From Rhodoferax sp. (GTDB lineage: Bacteria > Pseudomonadota > Gammaproteobacteria > Burkholderiales > Burkholderiaceae_C): DNA of 64,000 nucleotides. The stretch covers positions 620,001 through 684,000 of the forward strand of contig NZ_JADMJN010000002.1 of assembly GCF_018780565.1 (NCBI RefSeq). Reading direction: 5' to 3'. Of this stretch, positions 53,623 to 63,961 are shown piece after piece. A program made the translations under genes and the position numbers. Every line of letters begins with the position of its first letter. The first letter of the stretch is position 1. Under the pieces are notes generated by a model. The model saw only the letters and a program-made list of their open reading frames with translations. It was not told where the DNA came from and searched no databases.

Positions 53623-54816
53623 ATGTCCGACACCACCACCATCGCCGATTTCCGGGAGCAGACACGCGCCTGGCTTGAGCAGAACTGTCCGCCGGAAATG
53701 CGCACACCCATGACCAGCGAGGAGGACGTGTGCTGGGGCGGGCGCAACTGCAAGTTCGCTTCAGAGGCGCAGCAGGTCTGGTTGCAGCGCATGGCTGCCA
53801 AAGGCTGGACCGTGCCAGCCTGGCCACTTGAGTACGGCGGCGCGGGTTTGACACCGGAGCAGGCCAAGGTTCTGGCGCAGGAAATGCGCAGTCTGGGCTG
53901 TCGTTCGCCGCTGAACAGTTTTGGCATCTGGATGCTTGGGCCCGCACTCCTGAAATTCGGCACCGAAGCGCAGAAGCGGGAGCACATGCCCAAAATTGCG
54001 CGCGGAGAAATCAGGTGGTGCCAGGGCTATTCGGAACCCAACGCGGGTTCTGACCTGGCCTCCTTGCAGGCGAAGGCGCAAGACCAGGGTGATCATTTCA
54101 TCGTCAATGGGCAAAAAATATGGACTTCCTACGCCGACAAGGCCGACTGGATTTTTTGCCTGGTGCGTACCGATCCGGCGGCCAAGAAGCACACGGGAAT
54201 CAGCTTTGTGCTGTTTGATATGGCGAGCAAAGGCGTAAGCACCAAGCCCATCCAGCTCATTTCCGGGAAGTCGCCGTTTTGCGAAACCTTCTTTGACAAT
54301 GTGCGGGTGGAAAAGAGCAATCTGGTGGGCACCGCCGGTGGTGGCTGGGATGTGGCCAAGTATTTGCTGACGCACGAGCGCGAAATGATCAGCAGCATTG
54401 GCGACCGTTCGGTCAGCCGGCCGCTGGGCCAGGTGGCTGCGTCGTTGATGGGTGTTGATGCGCAGGGCCGTTTGGCCGATTCGTTGCTTCGCGCGCAGAT
54501 CGCCGAGTTTGAGGTGGACGAAGCGGCTTTTCGCTTGATGCTGGAGCGTTTTGGCGACATGGCCAAGACCAGACAGGCGCATCCTGCCTTTTCTTCAGCG
54601 CTGAAATACTACGGTGCGGAGTTGAACAAGCGCCGTCATGAATTGATGATGGCTGCGGGTGGCACAGATGCTCTTGAGTGGGAAAGTGAACGCTCCCAGC
54701 AGGGCGCGGTCGCCCGCACATGGTTGCGGACCAAAGGCAACTCGATTGAAGGCGGCACCAGCGAGGTGCAGCTCAATGTGATTTCCAAACGCATTCTTGA
54801 ACTTCCAGGCGCTTGA
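53623..54816 (+). CDS. Acyl-CoA dehydrogenase
   Basis: 397 aa from ATG 53623 with GGAGAG 7 nt upstream; ATG 53608 is an alternative. Acyl-CoA dehydrogenase family flavoprotein: SEPNAGSDLASLQAKAQ, GQKIWTSYADKADW, FCETFFDNVRV and the C-terminal EGGTSEVQLNVISKRIL FAD-contact region. It is followed 38 nt later by a second, smaller acyl-CoA dehydrogenase, so the two may form a heteromeric enzyme as for some sterol or branched substrates. Confidence 0.92.
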   Translation: MSDTTTIADFREQTRAWLEQNCPPEMRTPMTSEEDVCWGGRNCKFASEAQQVWLQRMAAKGWTVPAWPLEYGGAGLTPEQAKVLAQEMRSLGCRSPLNSFGIWMLGPALLKFGTEAQKREHMPKIARGEIRWCQGYSEPNAGSDLASLQAKAQDQGDHFIVNGQKIWTSYADKADWIFCLVRTDPAAKKHTGISFVLFDMASKGVSTKPIQLISGKSPFCETFFDNVRVEKSNLVGTAGGGWDVAKYLLTHEREMISSIGDRSVSRPLGQVAASLMGVDAQGRLADSLLRAQIAEFEVDEAAFRLMLERFGDMAKTRQAHPAFSSALKYYGAELNKRRHELMMAAGGTDALEWESERSQQGAVARTWLRTKGNSIEGGTSEVQLNVISKRILELPGA

Positions 54817-54854
54817 GGCGGCCTTGTTCCCTTGACCGATCAGGAGCACACACG

Positions 54855-55994
54855 ATGGCACTTATATTGACAGAAGAGCAGGGCATGCTGCGCGACAGCG
54901 CCAGCGTATTTTTGGCTGAAAAATCTCCGGTTTCGAGTTTGCGAAAGCTGCGTGATTCGCGCGACGCCAGCGGCTTTTCGCGCGAGCTTTGGTCCGAGTT
55001 TGCCGCCATGGGATTTACGGGCGTGCTGGTGCCTGAAGCGCAGGATGGCATGGGTCTTGGCTACGTCGAAGCAGGCGTGGTGATGGAGGAAATCGGGCGC
55101 AACCTCACGGCCTCGCCTTTCCTGGCTTCTTGCGTCGTGGCGGTCACAGCCATCAGGCACAGCGGGAGTGCGGCCCAGCAACAGGCCTGGTTGCCGGTGC
55201 TGGCCAGCGGCAAGAAAATTGCGACCCTGGCGGTTGATGAAAAAACCAAACACAATCCGCGCCACATCACGATGAAGGCCGACCCCGGTACCCAGGGCTT
55301 TACGCTCAATGGCAGCAAGGTTTTTGTGATGGATGGCCATGTGGCGGATGTGCTGGTGGTTGCCGCCAGAACCTCGGGCGACCATGACGATGTGAATGGC
55401 ATCACCTTGTTTCTGGTGGATGCGAAGAGCCCCGGCGTTGACATCGAGCGTGTTCACATGGTGGATGCACACAACAGCGCACGCATTGTGTTTCGGAACG
55501 TTGCGGTGTCGCCGGATGCGGTTCTGGGGCCAGTGGATGGCGGCTGGCCCGCGCTGCAGGCCGCGCTCAATGCCGGACGCGCTGGCGCAGCGGCCGAACT
55601 CCTCGGTTTGGCTGACGAGACATTCCAACGCACCGTGACCTACCTGAAGGAGCGCAAGCAGTTCGGCCAGATCATTGGTGAATTCCAGGGCCTGCAGCAT
55701 CGGGCAGCCATGCTGTTTTGTGACCTGGAGCTGGGGCGCGCTGCAGTCATCAAGGCCTTGCAGAGTCTGGATGATGCTTCTGCGACAGCCGACGCATCGG
55801 TGGCCATTGCCAAGGCTCGGGCGGGCAGCTCTGCAACGCTGGCCGTGCAGGAAGGTGTCCAGATGCACGGCGGCATGGGCATGACGGACGAATTCGACCT
55901 GGGCCTTTTCATGAAGCGGGCACGGGTGCTGCAAGAATGCTTTGGCGATACCAGCTTTCACCAGAACCAATTGGCATTGCTCAGACAGTACTGA
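54855..55994 (+). CDS. Acyl-CoA dehydrogenase, second of the pair
   Basis: 379 aa from ATG 54855 (MALILTEEQGMLRDSASVFL). ACAD features: MGFTGVLVPEAQDGMGLG, NGSKVFVMDGHVAD, FQRTVTYLKERKQFGQIIGEFQ and the C-terminal MHGGMGMTDEFDL. The N-terminal domain differs from the first ACAD. Next gene starts 61 nt on. Confidence 0.92.
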   Translation: MALILTEEQGMLRDSASVFLAEKSPVSSLRKLRDSRDASGFSRELWSEFAAMGFTGVLVPEAQDGMGLGYVEAGVVMEEIGRNLTASPFLASCVVAVTAIRHSGSAAQQQAWLPVLASGKKIATLAVDEKTKHNPRHITMKADPGTQGFTLNGSKVFVMDGHVADVLVVAARTSGDHDDVNGITLFLVDAKSPGVDIERVHMVDAHNSARIVFRNVAVSPDAVLGPVDGGWPALQAALNAGRAGAAAELLGLADETFQRTVTYLKERKQFGQIIGEFQGLQHRAAMLFCDLELGRAAVIKALQSLDDASATADASVAIAKARAGSSATLAVQEGVQMHGGMGMTDEFDLGLFMKRARVLQECFGDTSFHQNQLALLRQY

Positions 55995-56055
55995 AGCAGA
56001 AGCCGCTCCTTGCCCAGCGGATCCAATCCATTTTTTAACCAGGAACATAAGCAAA

Positions 56056-58146
56056 ATGAGTGACTATGTGAAATACGAAGTGAATGGCGATGTGGCCGTG
56101 CTCACCATGAACAAACCTCCGGTCAATGGACTGGGGCTGGATCTGCGCGGCGCCATCGTCGCCGCGGTGGACCGCGCCAATGCGGACGCCGCCGTGCGTG
56201 CGCTGGTGCTGACCGGATCTGCCCGTGCTTTCTCTGGCGGTGCCGATGTGACGGAATTCGGTAGCCCCAAGGCGATTCAGGAGCCCAACCTGCGCGTGGT
56301 GATTGACCTGATTGAGAGCAGCCCCAAGCCGGTGGTGGCTGCGATTGGCGGCCAGTGCCTGGGCGGTGGTCTGGAGCTTGCAATGGGATGCCATTTCCGC
56401 GTTGCCTTGCCCGATGCCACGCTGGGCCTACCCGAAGTGAAGCTGGGTCTATTGCCCGGCGCAGGCGGCACGCAGCGCCTGCCGCGTTTGCTGGGTCTGG
56501 AGCCCGCGTTGAACCTGATTGTCTCGGGTACCCCAACGCCCGCCATCAAGTTCAAGGGTACGCCGCTGATCGACGCCATCGTGGACGGTGATCTGGTGGC
56601 CGGTGGTGTGGCCTTTGCACGCAAGGTTCTGGCCGAGGGGCTGCCGCTCAAGCGTGCGCGTGATCTCAAGGTTCGTGACCCCCAGTCGGACGCTTTCCTG
56701 CAGTTCGCCAAAAACACCATTTCCGCGACCTCCAAAAATTTCCCTGCGCCCCTCAAGTGTTTTGAGGCGGTGGCTGCTTCGGTCACCAAGCCCTTTGATG
56801 AAGGCATGAAGGTGGAGTGGGAGGGCATTCTCGGTCTTATCGCAACACCCGAGTCAAGGGCTTTGCGCCACGTGTTTGCTGCCGAGCGCGCAGCCGCCAA
56901 GATTCCAGACGTGCCCGAAGGCACGCCGCTGCGTCCCATCAATCAAGTGGCCGTGATTGGTGCTGGCACCATGGGCGGAGGCATCACCATGAACTTCGTC
57001 AATGCCGGTCTGCCGGTGGTACTGCTGGAAACCAGGCAGGAAGCGCTGGACAAAGGGCTTGCCACGATCCGCAAGAACTATGAGAACTCGATGAAGAAGG
57101 GCAAGCTCACGCAGGCCCAGCTCGACGAGCGCATGGGTCTGATCAAGCCAACGCTGGACTACGATGACTTCCGTACGGTTGACCTGGTGATTGAGGCCGT
57201 GTTCGAGAACATGGATGTGAAGGAGCAGGTGTTCCGCAAACTCGACGAGGTCATCAAGCCGGGCGCAATTCTGGCGTCCAACACCTCGGCCCTCAATCTC
57301 AACCAGGTTGCCGCTTTCACCAAACGCCCACAGGATGTGATTGGCCTGCACTTTTTCAGCCCGGCCAACGTGATGCGCCTGCTGGAAATCGTGCGTGGCG
57401 AGAAGACGGCGCACGATGTGTTGGCCACCTGCATGGCGATGGCCAAGAAGATCAAGAAGATCGCCGTGGTGTCGGGTGTTTGCGATGGCTTTATCGGCAA
57501 CCGCATGCTCGCGCGTTATGGCGCGGCCGCCAACGGTTTGCTGAACCAGGGTGCCCTGCCGCAGCAGGTGGACGGGGCCCTGCAGAAGTTTGGCCTGGCC
57601 ATGGGCCCGTTTCGCATGGGTGACCTGGCGGGCCTGGACATTGGCTGGGCAGGGCGCAAGCGTCGCCAGGCCGAGAATCCCGGCGCGTATGTGCCCGTCA
57701 TCGCGGACCGCATTTGCGAAGCAGGTCGCTTTGGCCAGAAGACGGGTGCCGGCTGGTATCGCTACGAAGCTGGCAAGCGCGATCCGATTCCAGATCCGAT
57801 CGTGGAAGGTCTGATTGCCGACTACCGTAAGGAAAAAGGCTTCACGCCGCGCAAGATTGCCGATGCCGAAGTCATCGAACGCTGTATCTACGCATTGGTC
57901 AATGAGGGGGCGCGCATTCTGGCTGAAGGTATTGCAGCCCGAGCCTCCGATATCGACATCGTCTACCTGAATGGCTACGGATTCCCCCTGCACCGCGGTG
58001 GCCCCATGCTGTATGCGGACCTTGTGGGTCTGCCCAACGTGGTGCGTCGCTTGCGTCAATTCGCCGCAGAGCCGGGCGCTGACGCCTCGTGGCAGCCAGC
58101 CCCCCTGCTGGTCAAGCTGGCCGAAGAAGGCAAGACCTTCAACTAA
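56056..58146 (+). CDS. Bifunctional enoyl-CoA hydratase/3-hydroxyacyl-CoA dehydrogenase (FadB/FadJ type)
   Basis: 696 aa from ATG 56056. N-terminal crotonase fold: [45 protein letters not shown] with the catalytic Glu. From about residue 295 the dehydrogenase domain [12 protein letters not shown], then [30 protein letters not shown] with the catalytic His and [11 protein letters not shown]. It does the second and third steps of beta-oxidation. The isomerase-type N-terminal helix of FadB is not obvious. Confidence 0.95.
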   Translation: MSDYVKYEVNGDVAVLTMNKPPVNGLGLDLRGAIVAAVDRANADAAVRALVLTGSARAFSGGADVTEFGSPKAIQEPNLRVVIDLIESSPKPVVAAIGGQCLGGGLELAMGCHFRVALPDATLGLPEVKLGLLPGAGGTQRLPRLLGLEPALNLIVSGTPTPAIKFKGTPLIDAIVDGDLVAGGVAFARKVLAEGLPLKRARDLKVRDPQSDAFLQFAKNTISATSKNFPAPLKCFEAVAASVTKPFDEGMKVEWEGILGLIATPESRALRHVFAAERAAAKIPDVPEGTPLRPINQVAVIGAGTMGGGITMNFVNAGLPVVLLETRQEALDKGLATIRKNYENSMKKGKLTQAQLDERMGLIKPTLDYDDFRTVDLVIEAVFENMDVKEQVFRKLDEVIKPGAILASNTSALNLNQVAAFTKRPQDVIGLHFFSPANVMRLLEIVRGEKTAHDVLATCMAMAKKIKKIAVVSGVCDGFIGNRMLARYGAAANGLLNQGALPQQVDGALQKFGLAMGPFRMGDLAGLDIGWAGRKRRQAENPGAYVPVIADRICEAGRFGQKTGAGWYRYEAGKRDPIPDPIVEGLIADYRKEKGFTPRKIADAEVIERCIYALVNEGARILAEGIAARASDIDIVYLNGYGFPLHRGGPMLYADLVGLPNVVRRLRQFAAEPGADASWQPAPLLVKLAEEGKTFN

Positions 58147-58178
58147 ACCCCGACAAACCGATTCAAAAGGAATTCAAC

Positions 58179-59357
58179 GTGACTGATGCAGTAATCGTCT
58201 CCACCGCGCGCACCGGTCTGGCCAAGAGCTGGAAGGGCGCATTCAACATGACTTACGGGGCCACCCTGGGCGGCCACGCCATCGAGCACGCCGTCAAGCG
58301 TGCCGGTGTTGATCCGGCCGAAGTCGAGGATTGCATCCTCGGCGGCTCCCTGTCCGAAGGCACCACCGGCGGCAATGTTGCCCGTACGGCGGCCTTGCGT
58401 GCCGGCTTGCCGGTGACCACGGCGGGTGTCACCATCAACCGTTTCTGTTCATCCGGTCTGCAGGCGATTGCCATGGCTGCCCAGCGCATCATCGTGGACA
58501 AGGTGCCCGTGATGGTGGCCGGCGGCGTTGAATCCATCTCCTGTGTGCAAAACGAGGTCAACCGCCACATGCGGGCCGACCCCTGGCTGCTGGAACACAA
58601 GCCGGAGATTTACTGGACCATGCTGCAGACCGCCGAGACCGTCGCCAAGCGCTACAACATCTCCAAGGCCGCGCAGGATGAATATGGCGTGCGCAGCCAG
58701 GTGCGTGCAGCCGCTGCAGCCGCTGCGGGCAAATTCGACGCCGAAATTGTGCCCATGACGACCGTGATGGGGGTTGTGGACAAGAACACCGGTTACATCA
58801 CCCGCAAGGAAGTCACGATTTCGGCGGACGAGGGTATTCGCACCGACACCACCATCGAGGGCGTCTCTAAAATTCGCTCGGCACTGCCTGGCGGCGTGGT
58901 GACGGCAGGCAATGCCAGCCAGTTTTCCGATGGTGCATCGGCCTGCGTGCTGATGAATGCCACACTGGCCGAAAAGCGCGGCATCCAGCCCCTGGGCATC
59001 TTCCGCGGCTTTGCAGTCGCGGGCTGTGAGCCGGATGAAATGGGCATTGGCCCCGTGTATGCAATCCCTCGCCTGCTGGAGCGTGCCGGCCTGAAGGTGA
59101 GCGACATTGGCCTGTGGGAGCTGAACGAAGCTTTTGCCTGCCAGGTCATCTACAGCCGTGACAAGCTGGGCATTCCGGACGAGTTGCTCAATGTCAACGG
59201 CGGTGCCATCGCTGTGGGTCATCCCTATGGCGTGAGCGGCTCGCGTCTGACAGGCCACGCCCTGATCGAAGGCAAGCGCCGCGGCGCCAAGTACGTGGTC
59301 GTGACCATGTGCATTGGGGGTGGCCAGGGCGCGGCCGGTTTGTTCGAAGTCTGCTGA
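58179..59357 (+). CDS. Acetyl-CoA acyltransferase (thiolase)
   Basis: 392 aa starting with GTG 58179 (AAAAGGA upstream). Catalytic Cys90 in NRFCSSGLQ, His in [11 protein letters not shown] and the second Cys in [11 protein letters not shown], as in degradative thiolases of the FadA/AtoB type. Directly behind the FadB-like gene, so it completes the beta-oxidation cycle. Confidence 0.96.
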   Translation: MTDAVIVSTARTGLAKSWKGAFNMTYGATLGGHAIEHAVKRAGVDPAEVEDCILGGSLSEGTTGGNVARTAALRAGLPVTTAGVTINRFCSSGLQAIAMAAQRIIVDKVPVMVAGGVESISCVQNEVNRHMRADPWLLEHKPEIYWTMLQTAETVAKRYNISKAAQDEYGVRSQVRAAAAAAAGKFDAEIVPMTTVMGVVDKNTGYITRKEVTISADEGIRTDTTIEGVSKIRSALPGGVVTAGNASQFSDGASACVLMNATLAEKRGIQPLGIFRGFAVAGCEPDEMGIGPVYAIPRLLERAGLKVSDIGLWELNEAFACQVIYSRDKLGIPDELLNVNGGAIAVGHPYGVSGSRLTGHALIEGKRRGAKYVVVTMCIGGGQGAAGLFEVC

Positions 59358-59365
59358 GCCACCCG

Positions 59366-60445
59366 ATGACCGACTCTTCCGAGCGCCTCACGGGCACGCA
59401 GGCGCTTGCAGCGCAACATGCATTCGACCTGACCCGCCTTGACCAGTTCATGCAAGCGCATGTGCAGGGCTATGGGGGTGAATTGCAGCTGGAGCGCTTC
59501 AAGGGGGGGCAGTCCAACCCCACCTTCAAGCTGAGCGCTGGCGGGAAAAACTATGTGCTGCGGCGCAAGCCGTCCGGCGTGCTGCTGCCGTCGGCCCATG
59601 CCGTGGACCGCGAGTTTCGCGTCATGCAGGCACTGGCGGGTACCGATGTGCCGGTGCCCCGGGTGTATGCCTTGTGCGGGGACCCTGAGGTCATCGGCAC
59701 GGCCTTCTACATCATGGAGTGCGTGGAGGGGCGGATCCTGTGGGACCCTAGCCTGCCGGGCATGACACCTGTGCAGCGAGCCGCGCATTTTGATGAGCTC
59801 AACCGCGTTATGGCCGCGCTGCACCGCGTTGATCCGCAGGCGGTGGGCTTGGGTGACTATGGCAAACCCGGCAACTACATCGAACGCCAGGTGGGACGCT
59901 GGAGCAAGCAGTACCGCGCAGCGGAAACCGAAACAGTGGACGCAGCCAACCAGTTGATGGCATGGTTGCCCCAGCACATTCCGGCCGGGGAGCAGGTGGC
60001 CATTGTGCATGGCGACTACCGTCTGGACAACGTGATATTTCATCCCACCGAGCCGCGGATTCTGGCGGTGCTGGACTGGGAACTTTCCACGCTGGGCCAT
60101 CCGCTGGTGGATTTTGCCTACCACTGCATGACCTGGCACATCAACAGCGCTGGCTCCCGGGGTCTGGCCGATCTTGACCTGCCCGCTTTGGGCATTCCTA
60201 CCGAGCAGCAGTACCTGCAGACCTACCTGAAGCGGATTGGCCGCGCCGATGTGCAAGCCGTCAGCGATGCAGACTGGACCTACTACATGGTGTTCAACCT
60301 GTTTCGCGCCGCCAGCATTTCGCAAGGCATTATGGCGCGCGCCTTGCAGGGCAATGCTTCCAACGCCGCTGCACTCGAAGCCGGCAAGTCGGCTCGCCCC
60401 CTGGCCGAGCAGGCATGGGCACTGGCCCGGCGCATGGGGGCCTAG
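59366..60445 (+). CDS. Phosphotransferase-fold (APH) protein of the acyl-CoA catabolic type
   Basis: 359 aa from ATG 59366, 8 nt after the thiolase stop. Aminoglycoside-phosphotransferase fold: LERFKGGQSNPTFKLSAGGKNYVLRRKPSG, the catalytic loop VHGDYRLDNVIFH, and VLDWELSTLGHPLVDFAY (metal-binding Asp). Similar proteins form the N-terminal part of mammalian ACAD10/11 and occur beside acyl-CoA dehydrogenases in bacteria; a role in phosphorylating hydroxyacyl-CoA intermediates is likely, not drug resistance. Confidence 0.9.
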   Translation: MTDSSERLTGTQALAAQHAFDLTRLDQFMQAHVQGYGGELQLERFKGGQSNPTFKLSAGGKNYVLRRKPSGVLLPSAHAVDREFRVMQALAGTDVPVPRVYALCGDPEVIGTAFYIMECVEGRILWDPSLPGMTPVQRAAHFDELNRVMAALHRVDPQAVGLGDYGKPGNYIERQVGRWSKQYRAAETETVDAANQLMAWLPQHIPAGEQVAIVHGDYRLDNVIFHPTEPRILAVLDWELSTLGHPLVDFAYHCMTWHINSAGSRGLADLDLPALGIPTEQQYLQTYLKRIGRADVQAVSDADWTYYMVFNLFRAASISQGIMARALQGNASNAAALEAGKSARPLAEQAWALARRMGA

Positions 60446-60522
60446 AAGGCGAGACGGCGGGAAGGATGGGGGTGGACGGTCGGCACAGAATAGCCGTCAC
60501 AATTCGGGGTGGAGATCCATTC

Positions 60523-61851
60523 ATGAGCACAATCACCCCCGTCCCTGTTCCCGCCACCCAGCCGCGCGAGTTTCTGGAATACCTCTACCGTACAGCGGTG
60601 CAACGCGCGCTGCCGCTGCACAATACCGCAGCCTGTCTGCCCATGCCACCCCGGGGTCGAACCCTGGTGCTGGGCGCTGGCAAGGCGGGTGGCGCCATGG
60701 CGCAGGCGGTCGAAGCCCTTTGGCCGCAGGATGCCCCGCTGGAGGGACTTGTGGTCACGCGTTATCGCCATATACCGCCACGTCCGCCCGGGCTTTTACA
60801 ACGCATTGAAGTGGTCGAGGCGGCCCATCCGGTGCCTGATGCCGCCGGCATGGCGGCCGCCCAGCGCATGCTCACCTTGACACAGGGATTGACGCGGGAC
60901 GATCTGGTGCTTTGTCTCATATCGGGCGGCGGTTCGGCTCTGCTTACCTTGCCGTGCGAAGGCCTGACACTGACCGACAAGCAGGCGATCAACAAGGCAC
61001 TGCTGAACAGTGGCGCCAATATTTCCGAGATGAACTGCGTGCGCAAGCACCTCTCGCGTATCAAGGGTGGGCGTCTGGCCCAGGCCTGTGCGCCGGCACG
61101 GGTGGTGACACTGGCCATCAGCGATGTGCCTGGCGACGACCCCGCCGTCATCGCCAGCGGGCCGACGGTGGCTGATACGACAAGCTGTGCTGATGCGCTA
61201 TCAATTTTGAAGCGCTACAACATTGATTTGCCGGAGGGGGTGACTGATTTGCTTGTCAATGGCGATCTGGAGACACCCAAGCCCGGGGATGGCGCCCTGG
61301 CGGATGCGCAGGTCCACCTGATCGCCACGCCTCAGCAGTCGCTGGAGGCCGCAGCGCAGGCGGCGCGTGCGGCAGGTCTGGCTGCCTACATCCTGAGCGA
61401 CGAGATGGAAGGTGAGTCACGCGAGGTAGGCAAAGTGCACGCGGCGCTGGCGCGTGCAGTGGCCCACAAGGGGCAGCCGTTTCAACGCCCCTGCGTGATC
61501 CTGAGTGGCGGGGAAACCACCGTGACCGTGCGTCCCCAGACAGCGGGAGCACCCCGTGGCAGGGGCGGACGAGCCGGGGAATTTTGTCTGGGGCTGGCGC
61601 AGGCCTTGCAAGGTCAGCCGGATGTTTACGCGCTGGCTGCCGATACCGACGGAATTGACGGCGTCGAGGACAATGCGGGCGCTTGGGTCGAGCCCAGCAC
61701 CCTGGCCCGGGCACTGGCGGCCGGAATGAAAATCGACGCCTACCTGGACCGCAATGATGCCTACAGCTATTTTGAGCGTCTGGGCGATCTGGTCATCACC
61801 GGCCCCACGTTCACCAATGTCAATGATTTTCGGGCTGTGCTGGTGTTGTAA
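60523..61851 (+). CDS. Glycerate 2-kinase (MOFRL family)
   Basis: 442 aa from ATG 60523. GlxK/TtuD-type fold: VLGAGKAGGAMAQAVE, LISGGGSALL, TLAISDVPGDDPAVIASGPTV and the MOFRL C-terminus with LAADTDGIDGVEDNAGA. Phosphorylates D-glycerate to 2-phosphoglycerate. Adjacent to the beta-oxidation genes but functionally separate. Confidence 0.93.
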   Translation: MSTITPVPVPATQPREFLEYLYRTAVQRALPLHNTAACLPMPPRGRTLVLGAGKAGGAMAQAVEALWPQDAPLEGLVVTRYRHIPPRPPGLLQRIEVVEAAHPVPDAAGMAAAQRMLTLTQGLTRDDLVLCLISGGGSALLTLPCEGLTLTDKQAINKALLNSGANISEMNCVRKHLSRIKGGRLAQACAPARVVTLAISDVPGDDPAVIASGPTVADTTSCADALSILKRYNIDLPEGVTDLLVNGDLETPKPGDGALADAQVHLIATPQQSLEAAAQAARAAGLAAYILSDEMEGESREVGKVHAALARAVAHKGQPFQRPCVILSGGETTVTVRPQTAGAPRGRGGRAGEFCLGLAQALQGQPDVYALAADTDGIDGVEDNAGAWVEPSTLARALAAGMKIDAYLDRNDAYSYFERLGDLVITGPTFTNVNDFRAVLVL

Positions 61852-61919
61852 GGCCTTTCCTCACTTTTGTTTGATTTCGCTCAAGGTCAGGGTGCGCCGG
61901 GCGCGGCACAGTCGGGCCT

Positions 61920-62543
61920 ATGTTGTCCGCCCAAACCCTTGATCCCTCGGCTGAACGGCACGTTGTTGCCCGGGGAGTGCCCTTGCTCCAACGCGCTGTA
62001 GCTTCGCCCTGGGTCAGTTACATCGAGTCGGGGCGTGTTGCCCTGGGTGTGCTGGACGGCGGCGCCATGGAGCATCAACTCGGCGTGGTGGAAGGTCCCT
62101 GCTGGCTGGAGGCTACCTCGGCGGTTCTCAACCTGCCCCATGTGGTGGATGCGATCGCCGAGACCGAAGTCTGCGTGCGGCAAGTGCCCGTGGCCGAGTT
62201 TCGCCGTTCGCTGTCCGAGATGCCTGCTTCTGCCCAACTTGTTTTGCATGATGTGGCCATGGCGCATCGCCAGCAAACCGAGTTGACCGTCAGCCGGCTC
62301 GCCAAGGATGCCGAGGCCCGTTGTGCCGAGTGGTTGCTCAGGCATGCCCAAACCGGGGACAAAGGAGTGATGGCGGTCTTGTTGCAACAGCGCAAGCGAA
62401 CCATTGCCGCACAGTTGGGCATTGCGCCGGAGACGCTGTCCCGCGTGCTGCGCCATTTGCGCGAGCGCAGCCTGATCAGTGGTACCGGTCGCATGTTGAA
62501 CCTGATTGATCCCGGAGGTCTTCGCTCGCTGGCAGGTGTTTAA
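61920..62543 (+). CDS. Crp/Fnr-family transcriptional regulator, divergent
   Basis: 207 aa. Weak cyclic-nucleotide-type barrel (SPWVSYIESGRVALGVL) and a C-terminal winged helix (QRKRTIAAQLGIAPETLSRVLRHLRERSLI). No FNR cysteines. Monocistronic-looking; target unclear, possibly the downstream PAS-GGDEF gene. Confidence 0.82.
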   Translation: MLSAQTLDPSAERHVVARGVPLLQRAVASPWVSYIESGRVALGVLDGGAMEHQLGVVEGPCWLEATSAVLNLPHVVDAIAETEVCVRQVPVAEFRRSLSEMPASAQLVLHDVAMAHRQQTELTVSRLAKDAEARCAEWLLRHAQTGDKGVMAVLLQQRKRTIAAQLGIAPETLSRVLRHLRERSLISGTGRMLNLIDPGGLRSLAGV

Positions 62544-62569
62544 GGAGGACACTGCTAGACTCGTCCGTC

Positions 62570-63622
62570 ATGGATTCCCGCATCATCAGCCTGTTGCAAG
62601 GACGGGTTAAAGAGCAATTGCAGGGCGGCACGCCTGCAGCGCAGGGCTGGCCCGACGCACAGGGTGAACTTGGCGAACTGGTCACCCTGCTTCGGGATGT
62701 GGCTTTGCTGCATGAAAAGCAGACGCGGTCCCAGCTGGCCATGGTGGACCAGCTGCGAGCGATTCTGGACCACGCCTCCGTAGGCATCGCCATCACCCGC
62801 AACGGGCATCTGGAGTTGCTGGGGCAGCACCTCTGTCGTACCCTGGGGTATGCCGAAGGTGAGCTTCTGGGCTGCTCGACCCGCCTGATCCAGGTGTCGG
62901 ACCAGGCTTACGAAGAGTTTGGCACCAGGGTGTCCCTTGCTTTCAGGACGCAGGGCTATTTTGATGGTGAGCAGTTGTTGCAGCGAAAGGATGGCAGTTT
63001 TTTCTGGGCCCATATGCTGGCACGCGGCGTGGTTGCCGGTGACGCGGGAGGAGGAACCATCTGGATCGTTGAAGATATATCGGGTGCCAAGGCCGATCGT
63101 GACCGACTGTCCTGGACGGCCACACATGACAGCCTGACCCAGTTGGCCAACCGGCGCGAGTTTGAGTCGCGTCTGTCCCAGGCCATGAGCCAGTTCAATG
63201 GCCGCAGCCTCAGTGTTTTGTATGTGGATCTGGACCGTTTCAAGGCCATCAACGACACCGCAGGTCATGCCGTGGGAGATGAAGTGCTGCGGCAGATTTC
63301 ACGCCTGATGGAATCCCAGGTGCGGGAAAGCGATACTGTGGCCCGCCTGGGTGGTGACGAGTTTGCGGTGTTGCTGCCGGGTTGTTCGCAGGAACGGGCA
63401 CAGCAGCTTGCAGAGCACATGCGGGCCGCCGTGGAAGCCTGGCGCCTGGTGCATGAGGACATGGCCTTCAATGTCGGCGCAAGCATCGGCATTGCTGCGG
63501 TGACCCCGGACCTTCCCGATATGGCGGCCGTGATGCATGCGGCGGACAGCGCGTGTTACGAGGCCAAGCGCAGTGGTCGCAACTGCGTCGTGACGTACGC
63601 TGCGCCCAAGCCGGCGTCCTGA
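62570..63622 (+). CDS. PAS-GGDEF diguanylate cyclase
   Basis: 350 aa. A PAS domain (residues about 55-170; LDHASVGIAITRNGHLELLGQHLC, GAKADRD linker) precedes a complete GGDEF domain: DSLTQLANRREFESRL, DLDRFKAINDTAGHAVGDE and RLGGDEFAVLLPG, with an RxxD product-inhibition site (RESD) five residues before GGDEF. Cytoplasmic sensor-type c-di-GMP synthase. Confidence 0.92.
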   Translation: MDSRIISLLQGRVKEQLQGGTPAAQGWPDAQGELGELVTLLRDVALLHEKQTRSQLAMVDQLRAILDHASVGIAITRNGHLELLGQHLCRTLGYAEGELLGCSTRLIQVSDQAYEEFGTRVSLAFRTQGYFDGEQLLQRKDGSFFWAHMLARGVVAGDAGGGTIWIVEDISGAKADRDRLSWTATHDSLTQLANRREFESRLSQAMSQFNGRSLSVLYVDLDRFKAINDTAGHAVGDEVLRQISRLMESQVRESDTVARLGGDEFAVLLPGCSQERAQQLAEHMRAAVEAWRLVHEDMAFNVGASIGIAAVTPDLPDMAAVMHAADSACYEAKRSGRNCVVTYAAPKPAS

Positions 63623-63625
63623 CCC

Positions 63626-63934
63626 ATGGCCTATATCGCCGTCGTCACCACGGTTGGCACGCATGCCCAAGCGCAAGCCATGGCGCGAACCCTGGTTGAG
63701 CGCAAGCTGGCCGCGTGCGCACAGCTGACCGACATCGAAAGCTTTTATGTGTGGGATGGTGCTCTCCAGAACGAGCGAGAGTGCCGCATTTTGCTAAAGA
63801 CAAGGGCTGAGTGCTACCCGGCGATTGAGGCCGCCATTCGCGAGTTGCACACCTATGAATTGCCTGCCATTCTTGCCCTGCCCATTGAACATATCTACCC
63901 ACCCTATGCCCAGTGGATCGATGACAACACCTGA
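63626..63934 (+). CDS. cutA: Divalent-cation tolerance protein CutA
   Basis: 102 aa. VVTTVGTHAQAQAMARTLVERKLAACAQL, then SFYVWDGALQNERECRILLKT and YELPAILALPIEHIYPPYAQWI, the CutA1 trimer family. Three nt behind the diguanylate cyclase stop. Confidence 0.95.
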   Translation: MAYIAVVTTVGTHAQAQAMARTLVERKLAACAQLTDIESFYVWDGALQNERECRILLKTRAECYPAIEAAIRELHTYELPAILALPIEHIYPPYAQWIDDNT

Positions 63935-63961
63935 TTCCTGGCAGATTGGGCAAAGGGCAGG

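Noticed and set aside
59366..60445. Aminoglycoside resistance gene
   Set aside because: The fold is APH-like but the context is beta-oxidation and the sequence resembles the ACAD10/11-associated type.
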